A DNA stretch of 64,000 nucleotides. Origin: Dyella flava (GTDB lineage Bacteria; Pseudomonadota; Gammaproteobacteria; Xanthomonadales; Rhodanobacteraceae). The position numbers and the translations under genes were made by a program. Location of the stretch: contig NZ_JADIKE010000038.1 of the NCBI RefSeq assembly GCF_016904955.1, positions 310,001-374,000 of the forward strand. Reading direction: 5' to 3'. Shown here one piece after another: positions 1-8,240 of this stretch. Positions within the stretch are counted from its first letter, which is position 1. The number at the start of each line of letters is the position of its first letter. The notes under the pieces were generated by a model that was not told where the DNA came from, did not search any database, and worked only from the letters and a program-made list of their open reading frames with translations.

Positions 1-1539
1 ATCATTTTGCAGGGGACGTATCAGCGGGGGCTTAGCAATCTGCTTACTGGCTATACCGGCGCGATTATCGGTAGCGGTTATTTCTCGACATTGATCGGTA
101 CGGCTTTCAATACCCGTATCGGCGCGTTTTCCACGGACCTCACCTACGCTTCGACCAGCTTTACTGGTCAATCGACCCTTGACGGGGGCAGCTTGCGCGT
201 CGGTTACGACAAGAATCTTGCGGGTTCGGGTACCAATCTGAGCGTGGCCGCGTACCGCTATTCCACCAGCGGGTTTGTGGGGCTCAATGATGCCGTCACC
301 TTACGCGATGCCTATGCACGCGGTTACGGCAATGCGGTAGGGCGTCAGCGTAGCCGTATGGATATCACCCTCAATCAATCACTGGGTGATGGCAATCGCT
401 ACGGCCAGCTTTATCTCAATGGCTCGATGGCCGACTACTGGAATCAGCACGGGCGGCAGGTCAATCTCACAGCGGGTTATAGCAATAACTGGAAACGGCT
501 TAGCTACAACGTTTCCGTGCAGCGGACGCGGGACAGTGCGTCGCAGTTCCTGCCGAGTCCGGTGATCCAGTACGGTCTGCCTGACTATTTCAATGCCTCC
601 ACCCCGCTGGCTGTTCGCGACACGCTGGTGTTCTTCAACGCTACCTTGCCGATGGGTCGCACGGACAAGTCGCCGACGCTCAGTACCATGATCAGCCACG
701 CCAAAAGCACGGGCAGCAGTGAGCAGGCTTCCCTCACTGGCAGGGCTGGCAGTAACAACCGCGTTTCCTATGGCGCTACCGTTGGTCGTTCGGGCGATAG
801 CAGTACGGCTGGGCTCAATGGCCAGTACAACGGCAACCGTGCCAACGTGTCGGGTTCTTATAGCTACGGCAGTGGCTACCAACAAGCGAGTATCGGTGCC
901 ACCGGCACCATCGTTGCGCACCGGGGAGGAATGACCTTCTCGCCGCCCGCGGGCGACACCATCGGCTTGATCTACGCCCCGGGCGCCGCGGGGGCACAAG
1001 TGGGCAACACCCAGGGCGCGGTGGTGGATACGCATGGCTACGCCATCGTCCCCTATCTGATGCCTTACCAAGTCAATGCGGTTGCGTTGGATCCCAAGGG
1101 CGCGTCCGCCAATGTCGAGTTGAAAAATTCCGTCCAGAACGTTGCGCCACGTGCGGGCAGCGTGGTGCGCCTGGACTACCAGGTCGATAACAGCAGTTTG
1201 TTGCTGATCGACACCCAACTTCCGGATGGCCGACCGGTGCCGTTCGGGGCGGACGTGCTGAATGAGAAGGGCGACACGATCGGAGTGGTAGGGCAGGCTA
1301 GTCGCCTGATCGTTCGCGGTGTCGATGACAACGCCACGCTTACCGTGCGTTGGGGAAGCGGGAGCGACGAAAGCTGCCGCGTGCACGTTCACCTGCCACA
1401 GGCCGGTGACAAGCTGGACGATGTGCAGACGCTGCAAGCGCCGTGCACATCGTCAACGATTGATGAATCCACGACGCAGACACCTGCCATGCAACCGTCG
1501 ATTCCATCGCAAGCCGCTGTTGATGAACCGCAAGGCTGA
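1..1539 (+). CDS. Fimbrial outer-membrane usher protein, C-terminal part (5' end outside window)
   Basis: This is the last 512 residues of a FimD/PapC-type usher, the outer-membrane pore that assembles chaperone-delivered pilus subunits. The frame is open from base 1, so the true start lies upstream. The first ~300 residues are beta-barrel-like (repeated Tyr/Ser/Gly strands, and the usher hallmark SGTNLSVAAYRYSTSGF). From about residue 308 the periplasmic C-terminal domains follow (IGLIYAPGAAGAQVGN, then HGYAIVPYLMPYQVNAVALD, with PVPFGADV and a Cys pair near the end), as in FimD. After the final Cys there is a Ser/Thr/Gln/Pro-rich tail of about 27 residues that ushers usually lack. Chaperone and pilin genes would be expected upstream, and no adhesin gene follows. 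Confidence 0.93.
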   Translation: MILQGTYQRGLSNLLTGYTGAIIGSGYFSTLIGTAFNTRIGAFSTDLTYASTSFTGQSTLDGGSLRVGYDKNLAGSGTNLSVAAYRYSTSGFVGLNDAVTLRDAYARGYGNAVGRQRSRMDITLNQSLGDGNRYGQLYLNGSMADYWNQHGRQVNLTAGYSNNWKRLSYNVSVQRTRDSASQFLPSPVIQYGLPDYFNASTPLAVRDTLVFFNATLPMGRTDKSPTLSTMISHAKSTGSSEQASLTGRAGSNNRVSYGATVGRSGDSSTAGLNGQYNGNRANVSGSYSYGSGYQQASIGATGTIVAHRGGMTFSPPAGDTIGLIYAPGAAGAQVGNTQGAVVDTHGYAIVPYLMPYQVNAVALDPKGASANVELKNSVQNVAPRAGSVVRLDYQVDNSSLLLIDTQLPDGRPVPFGADVLNEKGDTIGVVGQASRLIVRGVDDNATLTVRWGSGSDESCRVHVHLPQAGDKLDDVQTLQAPCTSSTIDESTTQTPAMQPSIPSQAAVDEPQG

Positions 1540-1799
1540 CATCGATGGTGGGCCAGAGCGTATCGCTCTAGCCAAGAGCGCGGCCATCGAAGACGACCAA
1601 TGGCGTTATACGTACAGCATGTGTCAGCGAAAGCCTATATTCCGCCACACCGCCACTTCGTTACTCTAGTGGGGTCATCGATGCAGTTCGCGAAACAGCC
1701 AACACCGATGACTCAGGCAGCCATGCTTGGAGGCGCGGATCGTGAGAGTTGACGCTCCCACGACCCGCTAAATCACAAACAACTGTAGAAGAGTTGCTC

Positions 1800-2087
1800 A
1801 TGATCTCCCAACATCATACGGCACCGCCGCGCCCCTCGGATTGCAACGATTCCGATTCTGGCCCCACCTTAAACCTCGACGGCACGCTCCCAACGCGGAG
1901 TTCGGGTCGGGAAATGCGGCAAATCCCCACATCCAGGCAGGCTGAACTTGCACTAGCCGTGCTTGCGGCTGAAGGCAAAGGCCGGGCGGACAACGCCTTC
2001 ACATCCCATCGCACCGGCGAACGCAACGGCCTGCACGCCGCCCCTCACTTCCTGCATCACCTCGTCGACACGCACACCCCAGCGTAG
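1800..2087 (+). CDS. Small hypothetical protein (95 aa), doubtful
   Basis: The ATG at 1800 is preceded by AGAAGAG at a reasonable distance and opens 95 codons. A TTG at 1749 in the same frame would add 17 residues. The product is polar, rich in Pro/Ser/Thr at the N-terminus and His at the C-terminus, with no signal peptide, membrane segment or recognisable domain. A strong intrinsic terminator lies 70 bp downstream on the same strand, which supports a transcript through here. The 260 bp between the usher and this ORF holds only a short hairpin (AGAGCG-TAT-CGCTCT near 1555-1569). I do not recognise the gene. It could be a chance ORF, since a competing 70-codon ORF lies antisense. Confidence 0.35.
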   Translation: MISQHHTAPPRPSDCNDSDSGPTLNLDGTLPTRSSGREMRQIPTSRQAELALAVLAAEGKGRADNAFTSHRTGERNGLHAAPHFLHHLVDTHTPA

Positions 2088-2157
2088 GGTGGATCAACGC
2101 GTGTACGTATGAGGGCGGCCATGCTGGTTCGCTGAGTCAGGACAGTGCGCCATTTTC

Positions 2158-2192
2158 GGCACGTTGGTTGGCGACAACGTGCCGTTTTTTTT
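2158..2192 (+). terminator. Rho-independent terminator
   Basis: A perfect 9-bp stem (GGCACGTTG at 2158-2166 with CAACGTGCC at 2175-2183) encloses an 8-nt loop and is followed by a run of eight T from 2185. It ends transcription from the usher or small-ORF side and insulates the accessory block. Confidence 0.9.
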
Positions 2193-2230
2193 CGGGCTGG
2201 CAAACCACCCCATGTGTGATGCGTAAATGC

Positions 2231-2260
2231 GTAGGTTGGGTTAGCGCAGCGTAACCCAAC
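2231..2260. repeat. REP-type palindrome with GTAG head
   Basis: The GTAG tetranucleotide at 2231-2234 is followed directly by a perfect 9-bp inverted repeat, GTTGGGTTA (2235-2243) and TAACCCAAC (2252-2260), around the loop GCGCAGCG. A GTAG or GGAG head plus a palindrome is the hallmark of REP elements mobilised by RAYT transposases, and a RAYT remnant lies 2 kb away at 4182-4529. Only one copy is seen in this window, so its repeat status is inferred from form. Confidence 0.6.
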
Positions 2261-2296
2261 GAATCTTCATCAAAGCGCCCAACATCGCTGCAACAT

Positions 2297-4132
2297 TCAT
2301 GGGAGCAATCCAGTAAGCCATTCTGCTAGCTCTTTGATGGCTTCAGTGGGGTGCCGCACAAGGTATTTCGTTAGCATGGCCCCATGTCTAACTTTGTCAT
2401 AGGTAACCCTCTGCTCAGTAAATTCACTGAAGATGTCCCTCAACACTGTCGCCCCTTTAACAATTACGGCCCAATCCGCTGTCTCATAAGCGACTACGCT
2501 GTTCTTTTCAAAATATCGCTCCTCCTCTCCATGTTGTCGAATCCAATGCAAAACGTCCTCTTCCGTGACTGCATCGATCCGCCCCCGGTCCACCTCGTTG
2601 AGCACATGCGTTATCGCATCTGGTTCTAGCAAGTAGTTCTCGTACATACGCCTTGGAAACCAGTGCAATTTATCATTGCTCAGTCGCTGCATTTCTTTCA
2701 TTTTAGACAGCGAGCGATCCTCCGGATCAAGAACGAAAGCCGTTGCCGGTGGAAGCAGCGAGGCACCCTCGGATAGACGCGCGTAGATATCAAATACGCG
2801 CCTCGCTTGCTTCGCAGCTAGCTCGTCTGTGCTAACCACTCCAAGCACCTGCACACCATGCAGAGTTCTTCCGCCGAGCGTGGTAATAAGTTCTGGGAAG
2901 CACATTTCCTCTGTCTTCCCTTCAACCCATAGTATCGAGTCGACACCAAAAACATCGCTCAAGCGAATACCAACTTCAGCCAACGTCATTCGTAGATCTT
3001 CGTGTTTGTCGGGAGAGATTGGCAGCACGATGCTCTTTGCCTCTTCGCGCCGTACGATGAACAAGCGGTCATCGCTGCCTTGCGAAACAGCTACCGGAGA
3101 ATGGGTCGTGATGATGTACTGATGTTGGCGGTATTGTCGCAACACTTCCATCAGCTTTTTCACGGCCCCCGGATGCAGGAAGCTCTGCGGTTCGTCGATC
3201 ATAATGATTCGCGATTTTTTGTCTTGTACGACGACATACAACATCGCCAAGACTTGCCCAATTCCCGTGCCGCTATCTCTAAGAGATACATCCAAGTCAC
3301 CGCGGGACTTCTTCGGATCGACTGTTGAGACCATGACTTCGATCTCGCCGCTTGATTTTGGAATTGGGTTGATATCAGTAATATGCGGAAATATCTCGCG
3401 CAAATGGTCCATTAGCACCGAAAAAGTATGTTTGTCTCCCGACAAAAGAGTGTTTAGCACTTCAGCTAGATTGCTTGCGTCAGGTGATAGAACAGTGCTA
3501 CCCCGTTGAGCGGTCGAAGAAAGATTAAGACGCTCAGCGCGAAAAGCGTAGGACCGCTCTCGCAACCACGAGGCGAGCCCTTGATGATACGTTGCATTGG
3601 GCGGGCTCATCATCGCTTTCTGAGAAAGCACGACTTTATTTGGATATCCATTGTTGGAGAACAAATGAGCCTGTCCGACCCGCTGTGGGTCACCAAATGC
3701 GCCAAAGAAGCCAGTTCGCGGCACGGGAATTTGGTTGCGACTTTCGCTGGACCACTGTGCCGTAAAGGCGCTACCCGTTTCCAACATTGCGCGGAACGCA
3801 TGCATAGCTGATTGAACACTGCTGGCATTATGAGCTGGTCCCGTTGGAAGGGAAAACTCTTTCTGTTTGGAAAAATAGTTATGCAAATCATCTGCCGTTA
3901 ATGCGTATTTTAAGTGACAGGCGGACACTGGATCGTCGATGTCGTCGCGATCGGGCGCAGTTTCCAAACTTCGGTGTGGCACTGCAGAATGCCGTAGGCC
4001 AATGGCCTCGATCAGTGCGCTCTTCCCGGCGTCGTTTTTACCCACAAGGATGTTAAAACATGGGCCAAAATCAATATTTATTTGGCCCTGAAAACACTTG
4101 TAATTCCCTATGGTCACACTCAATAGTTTCAT
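2297..4132 (-). CDS. OLD-family AAA ATPase with C-terminal Toprim-like domain
   Basis: This 611-residue protein has an SMC/ABC-like ATPase half followed by a Toprim-type nuclease half, the layout of OLD/GajA proteins. Visible motifs are Walker A GKNDAGKS (31-38), signature SGTG (about 287-290), Walker B IIMIDEP (309-315), H-loop TTHSP (342-346), then Toprim-like VEGKTE (403-408), LDPED (468-472) and ENYLL (498-502). OLD-family enzymes are DNA-binding ATPase-nucleases, several of which act in phage defence, either alone (P2 Old) or with a GajB-type helicase (Gabija). No UvrD-like partner is adjacent, so a solitary class 1 OLD is the best reading. The ATG at 4132 follows the SD-like GGGAGGGGG. 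Base composition looks less GC-rich than the core genes, which suggests transfer. Phage defence is inference. Confidence 0.82.
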   Translation of the reverse strand: MKLLSVTIGNYKCFQGQINIDFGPCFNILVGKNDAGKSALIEAIGLRHSAVPHRSLETAPDRDDIDDPVSACHLKYALTADDLHNYFSKQKEFSLPTGPAHNASSVQSAMHAFRAMLETGSAFTAQWSSESRNQIPVPRTGFFGAFGDPQRVGQAHLFSNNGYPNKVVLSQKAMMSPPNATYHQGLASWLRERSYAFRAERLNLSSTAQRGSTVLSPDASNLAEVLNTLLSGDKHTFSVLMDHLREIFPHITDINPIPKSSGEIEVMVSTVDPKKSRGDLDVSLRDSGTGIGQVLAMLYVVVQDKKSRIIMIDEPQSFLHPGAVKKLMEVLRQYRQHQYIITTHSPVAVSQGSDDRLFIVRREEAKSIVLPISPDKHEDLRMTLAEVGIRLSDVFGVDSILWVEGKTEEMCFPELITTLGGRTLHGVQVLGVVSTDELAAKQARRVFDIYARLSEGASLLPPATAFVLDPEDRSLSKMKEMQRLSNDKLHWFPRRMYENYLLEPDAITHVLNEVDRGRIDAVTEEDVLHWIRQHGEEERYFEKNSVVAYETADWAVIVKGATVLRDIFSEFTEQRVTYDKVRHGAMLTKYLVRHPTEAIKELAEWLTGLLP

Positions 4133-4181
4133 TCCCCCTCCCTGTTACCGAATTTTCGGCGTTACATGCCTTGGATTGTAG

Positions 4182-4529
4182 TCAAATCCTAATAAAGGGG
4201 GCAGGGTGGAGTTCCCAGGATTTAGTGGGCACGGGTTCGATTGCGGCTTGAAGGCGGTTTGTCCCAAGTGCACGCTGCTGTTGAAGATGAGTGCGTATGT
4301 CGAGCAGTTGATCGTCGCTGAGGGCGGTTTTGAATAGCTCGCGATAGGCGGCATGCCGATCGGTAGGTTCCACGCCGAGGGCCAGGTATTCGTCGTGTGG
4401 ATGGATCAATGGATCGCTGGTTCCTAGAGCATTGGCGTGGAAGCTGGTCCAGCGATAATCCTGTGGAATAGCTACCATGGCAGCCCTTAGCGGAGGGTCG
4501 GCTATATCGAGGCGAGGTTGGCGTGGCAT
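4182..4529 (-). pseudogene. REP-associated tyrosine transposase (RAYT), internally deleted remnant
   Basis: The 115 codons begin with the typical RAYT N-terminus (MPRQPRLDI) and jump straight to the typical C-terminal region (PQDYRWTSFHANALG, DEYLALG, YRELF). About 100 residues are missing between them, including the HUH motif and catalytic Tyr region, so the protein cannot be an active Y1 transposase. The extreme C-terminus after LGTNRLQAAIE also departs from the family's expected ending. The reading frame has stayed open across the deletion, so a short product may still be made. It sits 50 bp upstream of the OLD gene on the same strand and 2 kb from a GTAG-headed REP palindrome. Alternative starts are the ATG at 4529 (chosen) or the TTG at 4535. 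Confidence 0.75.
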
Positions 4530-4623
4530 GATCAAGCTTCCGGTAGGGCGGCCCGAAAGCTTGGCGGTTTATGGGTGGGAAGTTAGTCGGTCAACTCCGC
4601 ATTTGTGTGTAGGAAAAGTGTTC

Positions 4624-4646
4624 TGACGTCTTTGTTCTCGACGTCA
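4624..4646. promoter_or_regulatory. Inverted repeat just upstream of the membrane-protein gene
   Basis: TGACGTC (4624-4630) and GACGTCA (4640-4646) form a perfect 7-bp inverted repeat with a 9-nt spacer, ending 5 bp before the AGGGAGG ribosome-binding site of the next gene. It could be an operator for a dimeric repressor or a 5'-UTR hairpin. The position is suggestive, but the role is unproven. Confidence 0.4.
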
Positions 4647-4662
4647 TCGAAGGGAGGCGTTC

Positions 4663-6594
4663 ATGGGAAGGCGAGTCTGGCGGATAACGCGAAGTAGAAT
4701 TTTTAATTCTGACGAACATCACTTCAATAATTGCGGTCCCAAAAGGCTACATCCTGATATGCAGATGCTGAAAGACATACGTTCAAACTTACTTAAAACG
4801 TTTCGGTTCCGACACGGAATATCGTGGCTCATACTAATCTCGATGGTGCTAGGACTAACGCTTGTGCTGAGCGTTGGATCAGCAGTTCAATCCTGGATTG
4901 TAGGGATAGCCAGTTCGAATCACGCATCTATCTACGAAAGTGTCTACCACGACAACCTGATCCAGCCGATCGATTACCGATCTTGGATTCTTTGGGTTCT
5001 CTGCATTGACTTTCCAGTGATGGCTATTGCAATCGTCGCCTTAGGCCTCACAGCAGTGACGGCAAGGCGCATCTCGCTACACTTGACCGTATGCACGATG
5101 ATTGTCCTGACGTTGGATGACGCCATCAGAACTGCAATGGCGCATACAATCACTGTGGCAGACATGGCGGTGAATATTGTATGCAATGCGGCAGGGTCAA
5201 TCTTTATTGCGGCATGGGTCATCGGCACATTAAAAGTTGCCGGATTCCTCGCGTTGAAAATGAGGACTGACAAGGGAATCGTAAACGTCTTCGCGCTACT
5301 TACACCTGTGCTCTTTGGCTTGCTTACTACTTCAATTGTCTTCGAGACTTGCAAGGTAATGTTCGAAGCTGTGCCGATTAGACTGCAGGCGACATTGCGT
5401 CCCGGGGCGTCCGCTTGGTACTCGCGTAAGATTGATGCGGCATTACTTGAGAGAGATGACCAGCCTGCAGATCCTTCTAGGGGATCTGAAATTAGCTCGG
5501 GGCCGTTCGACTGGTATCCGGTGCACAATTTAGATGGTCAGGTCTTTGCTGTGTCCCCGGCTCAGTCCGTACAGCTGACATGGAGAAAGCCCAGCGACGA
5601 TAGAAAGTTTGATCTAACAATTCAGCAGATCATGAACTGTTCATGGTGGACAATCAGCTCGCTAAAAAGCGGTAGTGATGTTTTGAAGTTCAAAGATGTG
5701 CACTCGATGGCCGCAGCCTTCGACGGCGGAGGTGAAATCTCGTCGGTGGAGAAAAGTACTACCTCAATGCACGCGGCACTAGTTGCTGACGATTCTCGAG
5801 GTATTTCTATCCAAAATGGCTCGACGAAGGGGACGCTTCAGTTTCAGCAAATGGTTGGGAACGCGAGCCTAACTTATGGTGGCGGATATGATGGTCTCAC
5901 GGCAGCTTTGACTACCTACCTGTTTCGATCGAGTAACGATGCCGTAATTCCGACGTCTCGCGAATTGACATTGACGATAGACGGAAAAGTAAACAGGGTA
6001 AAGCTCATGCCTCAATGGAGTAAGGTGAATAAACATGCACTATGCGAGTCTATTTCACCACTCACCTTGGGCGAGAATGGATTAGCCAATGAAACCCTAC
6101 CGGACGCCGTCACGGCTGGGATCGTTGTAACAATCCAGCCGGAGCAGCTGCGGCAACTTACTACGCTCAATTCCAATGGGGAATTCAAAGTTAGCAAAAT
6201 CAACGGATGGGTTGCCCTAAATAATATTCAAACGAATTCAGCCCCTTTTTCAAGCAACCATGGGATGTCGACTTACCTGACGATGTACGGAAAGAACGTA
6301 GATCTGAAGGCGGATGATCGAGTTCTGAAATTAGAACCTGATGACCTGTTCTTCATCGAAGGTCCGCTAGAGCTATGGGTTGATTCTGATGATCACATAA
6401 AAATTGCCGGCATCGGTAAGTTCATCTACAAAAACAATGTGAGATTCAACAAAACGTTATGGGAGGAACTCTCTTGGTCCTACCGCAGCGTAATCGTGGG
6501 ATTGCTTGCGACAGCTTTATGGTGGGTAGCTAAGCAGATATGGAAATGGGTCGCGTCGGATGGATCTATGCCCATACTTGAGAGAAAGATCTAA
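4663..6594 (+). CDS. Unrecognised multi-pass membrane protein with large extracytoplasmic domain (643 aa)
   Basis: I do not recognise this family. The ATG at 4663 has a strong AGGGAGG site 5 nt upstream. A second possible start is the ATG at 4759 (residue 33), which would remove a basic, non-membrane leader. Hydrophobic segments are at about 53-75, 107-132, 138-152, 165-198 and 206-230. They are followed by about 360 mostly polar residues (roughly 240-600) rich in Ser/Thr/Asn and beta-type patterns, and then one C-terminal membrane segment (IVGLLATALWWVAKQIW) before a short basic tail. Base composition looks lower in GC than in the housekeeping genes and codon choice is mixed, consistent with acquisition. 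It stands alone between a RAYT remnant and tRNA-Phe. A membrane sensor or effector partner for the OLD gene is possible but unsupported. Confidence 0.8.
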   Translation: MGRRVWRITRSRIFNSDEHHFNNCGPKRLHPDMQMLKDIRSNLLKTFRFRHGISWLILISMVLGLTLVLSVGSAVQSWIVGIASSNHASIYESVYHDNLIQPIDYRSWILWVLCIDFPVMAIAIVALGLTAVTARRISLHLTVCTMIVLTLDDAIRTAMAHTITVADMAVNIVCNAAGSIFIAAWVIGTLKVAGFLALKMRTDKGIVNVFALLTPVLFGLLTTSIVFETCKVMFEAVPIRLQATLRPGASAWYSRKIDAALLERDDQPADPSRGSEISSGPFDWYPVHNLDGQVFAVSPAQSVQLTWRKPSDDRKFDLTIQQIMNCSWWTISSLKSGSDVLKFKDVHSMAAAFDGGGEISSVEKSTTSMHAALVADDSRGISIQNGSTKGTLQFQQMVGNASLTYGGGYDGLTAALTTYLFRSSNDAVIPTSRELTLTIDGKVNRVKLMPQWSKVNKHALCESISPLTLGENGLANETLPDAVTAGIVVTIQPEQLRQLTTLNSNGEFKVSKINGWVALNNIQTNSAPFSSNHGMSTYLTMYGKNVDLKADDRVLKLEPDDLFFIEGPLELWVDSDDHIKIAGIGKFIYKNNVRFNKTLWEELSWSYRSVIVGLLATALWWVAKQIWKWVASDGSMPILERKI

Positions 6595-6714
6595 GGGGCT
6601 GAACATCGATTCCCCGTAATTCAGTGCCAAACTAAATCAGAGGTCGCCGGCTCATTTTGAATTCGAAACTCGGAAGGCGTGAGGCCGATGAGCGGCAACC
6701 AAAGAGCAGGACGC

Positions 6715-6750
6715 AAAAATGAAAAACGGCCTGCATCGCTGCAGGCCGTT
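6715..6750 (-). terminator. Rho-independent terminator after tRNA-Phe
   Basis: Read on the minus strand, AACGGCCTGC pairs perfectly over 10 bp with GCAGGCCGTT (stem arms 6741-6750 and 6725-6734, 6-nt loop), followed by TTTC and ATTTTT. It starts 10 bp past the tRNA 3' end and would end the transcript carrying mutY-yggX-tRNA-Phe. Confidence 0.9.
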
Positions 6751-6759
6751 GAAATTCAA

Positions 6760-6835
6760 TGGTGGCCGGGGACGGAATCGAACCGCCGACACGGGGATTT
6801 TCAATCCCCTGCTCTACCAACTGAGCTACCCGGCC
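6760..6835 (-). tRNA. tRNA-Phe (GAA)
   Basis: A full 76-nt cloverleaf on the minus strand. The acceptor GGCCGGG pairs with CCCGGCC, the anticodon loop reads TTGAAAA with anticodon GAA, the T-loop is GGTTCGATTCC, and the 3' CCA is encoded. Its 3' end faces the accessory block at 2.3-6.6 kb, the side on which tRNA-targeting integrases insert. I saw no duplicated tRNA 3' segment marking an att site. Confidence 0.97.
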
Positions 6836-6883
6836 ATGGGTATTGCGTGGAGCCGCACATTAAATCGGATGAGCGGCTGAACG

Positions 6884-7168
6884 TCAAGACTCCTGGTCCG
6901 GAGCGATATAGCCTTCGGGCTTCTTCGCCGCCTCGTCGCCGCCAAACAGGAATTTTTCCATTTCGCCACCCAGGAACTGACGGGATTTGGGATCGAGCGG
7001 GTTGAGGCGGTATTCGTTGATCAGCATCGTCTGGTGGTTCAGCCATTGCTGCCAGGCGGGCTTGGAGATTTCGGCGAAGATGCGCTGGCCCAGCGGGCCG
7101 GGCCAGGGGGCAAAATCCAGGCCTTCGGCGTCGATGCCCAGCTTGGCGCAATGAATCGTACGGCTCAT
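6884..7168 (-). CDS. yggX: Probable Fe(2+)-trafficking / oxidative-damage protection protein YggX
   Basis: The 94-residue product matches YggX throughout (MSRTIHCAKLGIDAEGLDF, then WQQWLNHQTMLINEYRLNP and RQFLGGEMEKFLFGG), including the conserved Cys7. YggX is a small cytosolic protein linked to iron supply and repair of oxidised Fe-S clusters. The ATG at 7168 is chosen because the family starts with MSRxxxC; longer in-frame upstream codons belong to shadow sequence. It lies 22 bp downstream of mutY on the same strand, the same mutY-yggX neighbourhood as in enterobacteria. That is fitting because MutY carries a 4Fe-4S cluster. Confidence 0.95.
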   Translation of the reverse strand: MSRTIHCAKLGIDAEGLDFAPWPGPLGQRIFAEISKPAWQQWLNHQTMLINEYRLNPLDPKSRQFLGGEMEKFLFGGDEAAKKPEGYIAPDQES

Positions 7169-7190
7169 CTGTGTTCTCGTCTTGAGTAAG

Positions 7191-8240
7191 TTACGGCGCG
7201 GCCGGTTCGGGCAGGGCCAGCAGCAGGGACCGCACCGGAGCGGGCAGGCCGAGTGCCGAAAGGTCGGCGATGGCGGACCAGCGCAGGTCGGCATTATCGG
7301 CGATTGCGTGTGCCGGTGCTGCATTGTCGAACAGCAGCGGCTGAATCTGCAGGCGGTAGTGGCTGAACACATGTACGAAGGGTGTCAGCGACTGCGCGTC
7401 TTCGATCCGCGCCTTGAGCTGCGCTTCGCGCCATGCGCCGTCGGTGTCCTCGGCTTCCGGCAAACTCCATAAGCCGGACCACACGCCTTGCGGCCCGCGC
7501 CGTTGCAGCAGCACACGGCCTTCGGCATCGCGCAGGACCAGCATCACCGTGCTGCGCGTGGGGATGGCCTTGCCGGGTTTTGGCGTGGGTAGTTGCGTGG
7601 TCAGATTGTCGCGTTGAGCCACGCAGTCGCCAGCGACTGGGCATGCGGCGCAGAGCGGCCGCGAACGCACGCACAGGGTGGCGCCGAGATCCATGATCGC
7701 TTGCGTGTAATCGGCGGTCCGCGCCGCTGGCGTATGTTCATCGGCACGCAACCACAGCTGCTTTTCCACCTCGCGCTCGCCGGGATGACCGAAGATGCCG
7801 TGGAAGCGTGTCAGTACACGCTTCACGTTGCCGTCGAGGATCGGATAGCGCAAGCCGTAAGCCTGGGCGAGGATCGCGCCGGCCGTGGACCTGCCGATGC
7901 CCGGGAGTGCCGCCAGTGCATCGAAATCGCTTGGCAGTTGACCGTTGTGGCGCTCCACGCACAGTTGCGCGGCTTTGTGCAGGAAGCGTGCGCGGCGGTA
8001 GTAGCCAAGACCCGACCACAGTGCCAGCACGACGTCTTCTTCGGCGTCGGCAAGCTCGCGCAGGCCAGGCAGCCGCGTTACGAAGCGCTGGAAGTAGGGG
8101 ATCACCGTGGCCACTTGGGTCTGCTGCAGCATGATTTCCGACAACCACACGCGATACGCATCCCGTGGATGTTGCCAGGGAAGATCATGACGGCCGTGGC
8201 GATCAAACCAGGCGAGCAGGGCGTTAGCGAAAGAGGTCAC
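7191..8240 (-). CDS. mutY: A/G-specific adenine glycosylase MutY
   Basis: This 349-residue enzyme removes adenine mispaired with 8-oxoguanine, preventing G:C to T:A transversions. The catalytic Glu35 lies in SEIMLQQT. The helix-hairpin-helix is LPGIGRSTAGAI (112-123) and the catalytic Asp136 is in ILDGNVKRVL. The 4Fe-4S ligands Cys190, 197, 200 and 206 keep the exact C-X6-C-X2-C-X5-C spacing. The C-terminal third (about 227-349) is the Nudix-like 8-oxoG recognition domain. Translation begins at GTG 8240, whose GTGA overlaps the stop codon of the upstream AsmA-like gene, so the two are probably translationally coupled. Confidence 0.97.
   Translation of the reverse strand: MTSFANALLAWFDRHGRHDLPWQHPRDAYRVWLSEIMLQQTQVATVIPYFQRFVTRLPGLRELADAEEDVVLALWSGLGYYRRARFLHKAAQLCVERHNGQLPSDFDALAALPGIGRSTAGAILAQAYGLRYPILDGNVKRVLTRFHGIFGHPGEREVEKQLWLRADEHTPAARTADYTQAIMDLGATLCVRSRPLCAACPVAGDCVAQRDNLTTQLPTPKPGKAIPTRSTVMLVLRDAEGRVLLQRRGPQGVWSGLWSLPEAEDTDGAWREAQLKARIEDAQSLTPFVHVFSHYRLQIQPLLFDNAAPAHAIADNADLRWSAIADLSALGLPAPVRSLLLALPEPAAP

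Noticed and set aside
2297..4132. Reading the OLD gene as a Gabija system
   Set aside because: Gabija needs a GajB UvrD-like helicase next to GajA; the neighbours are a RAYT remnant and a terminator/REP region.
6760..6835. tRNA-Phe as a proven island attachment site
   Set aside because: No integrase gene and no duplicated tRNA 3' segment was found on the accessory side, so integration there is only a possibility.
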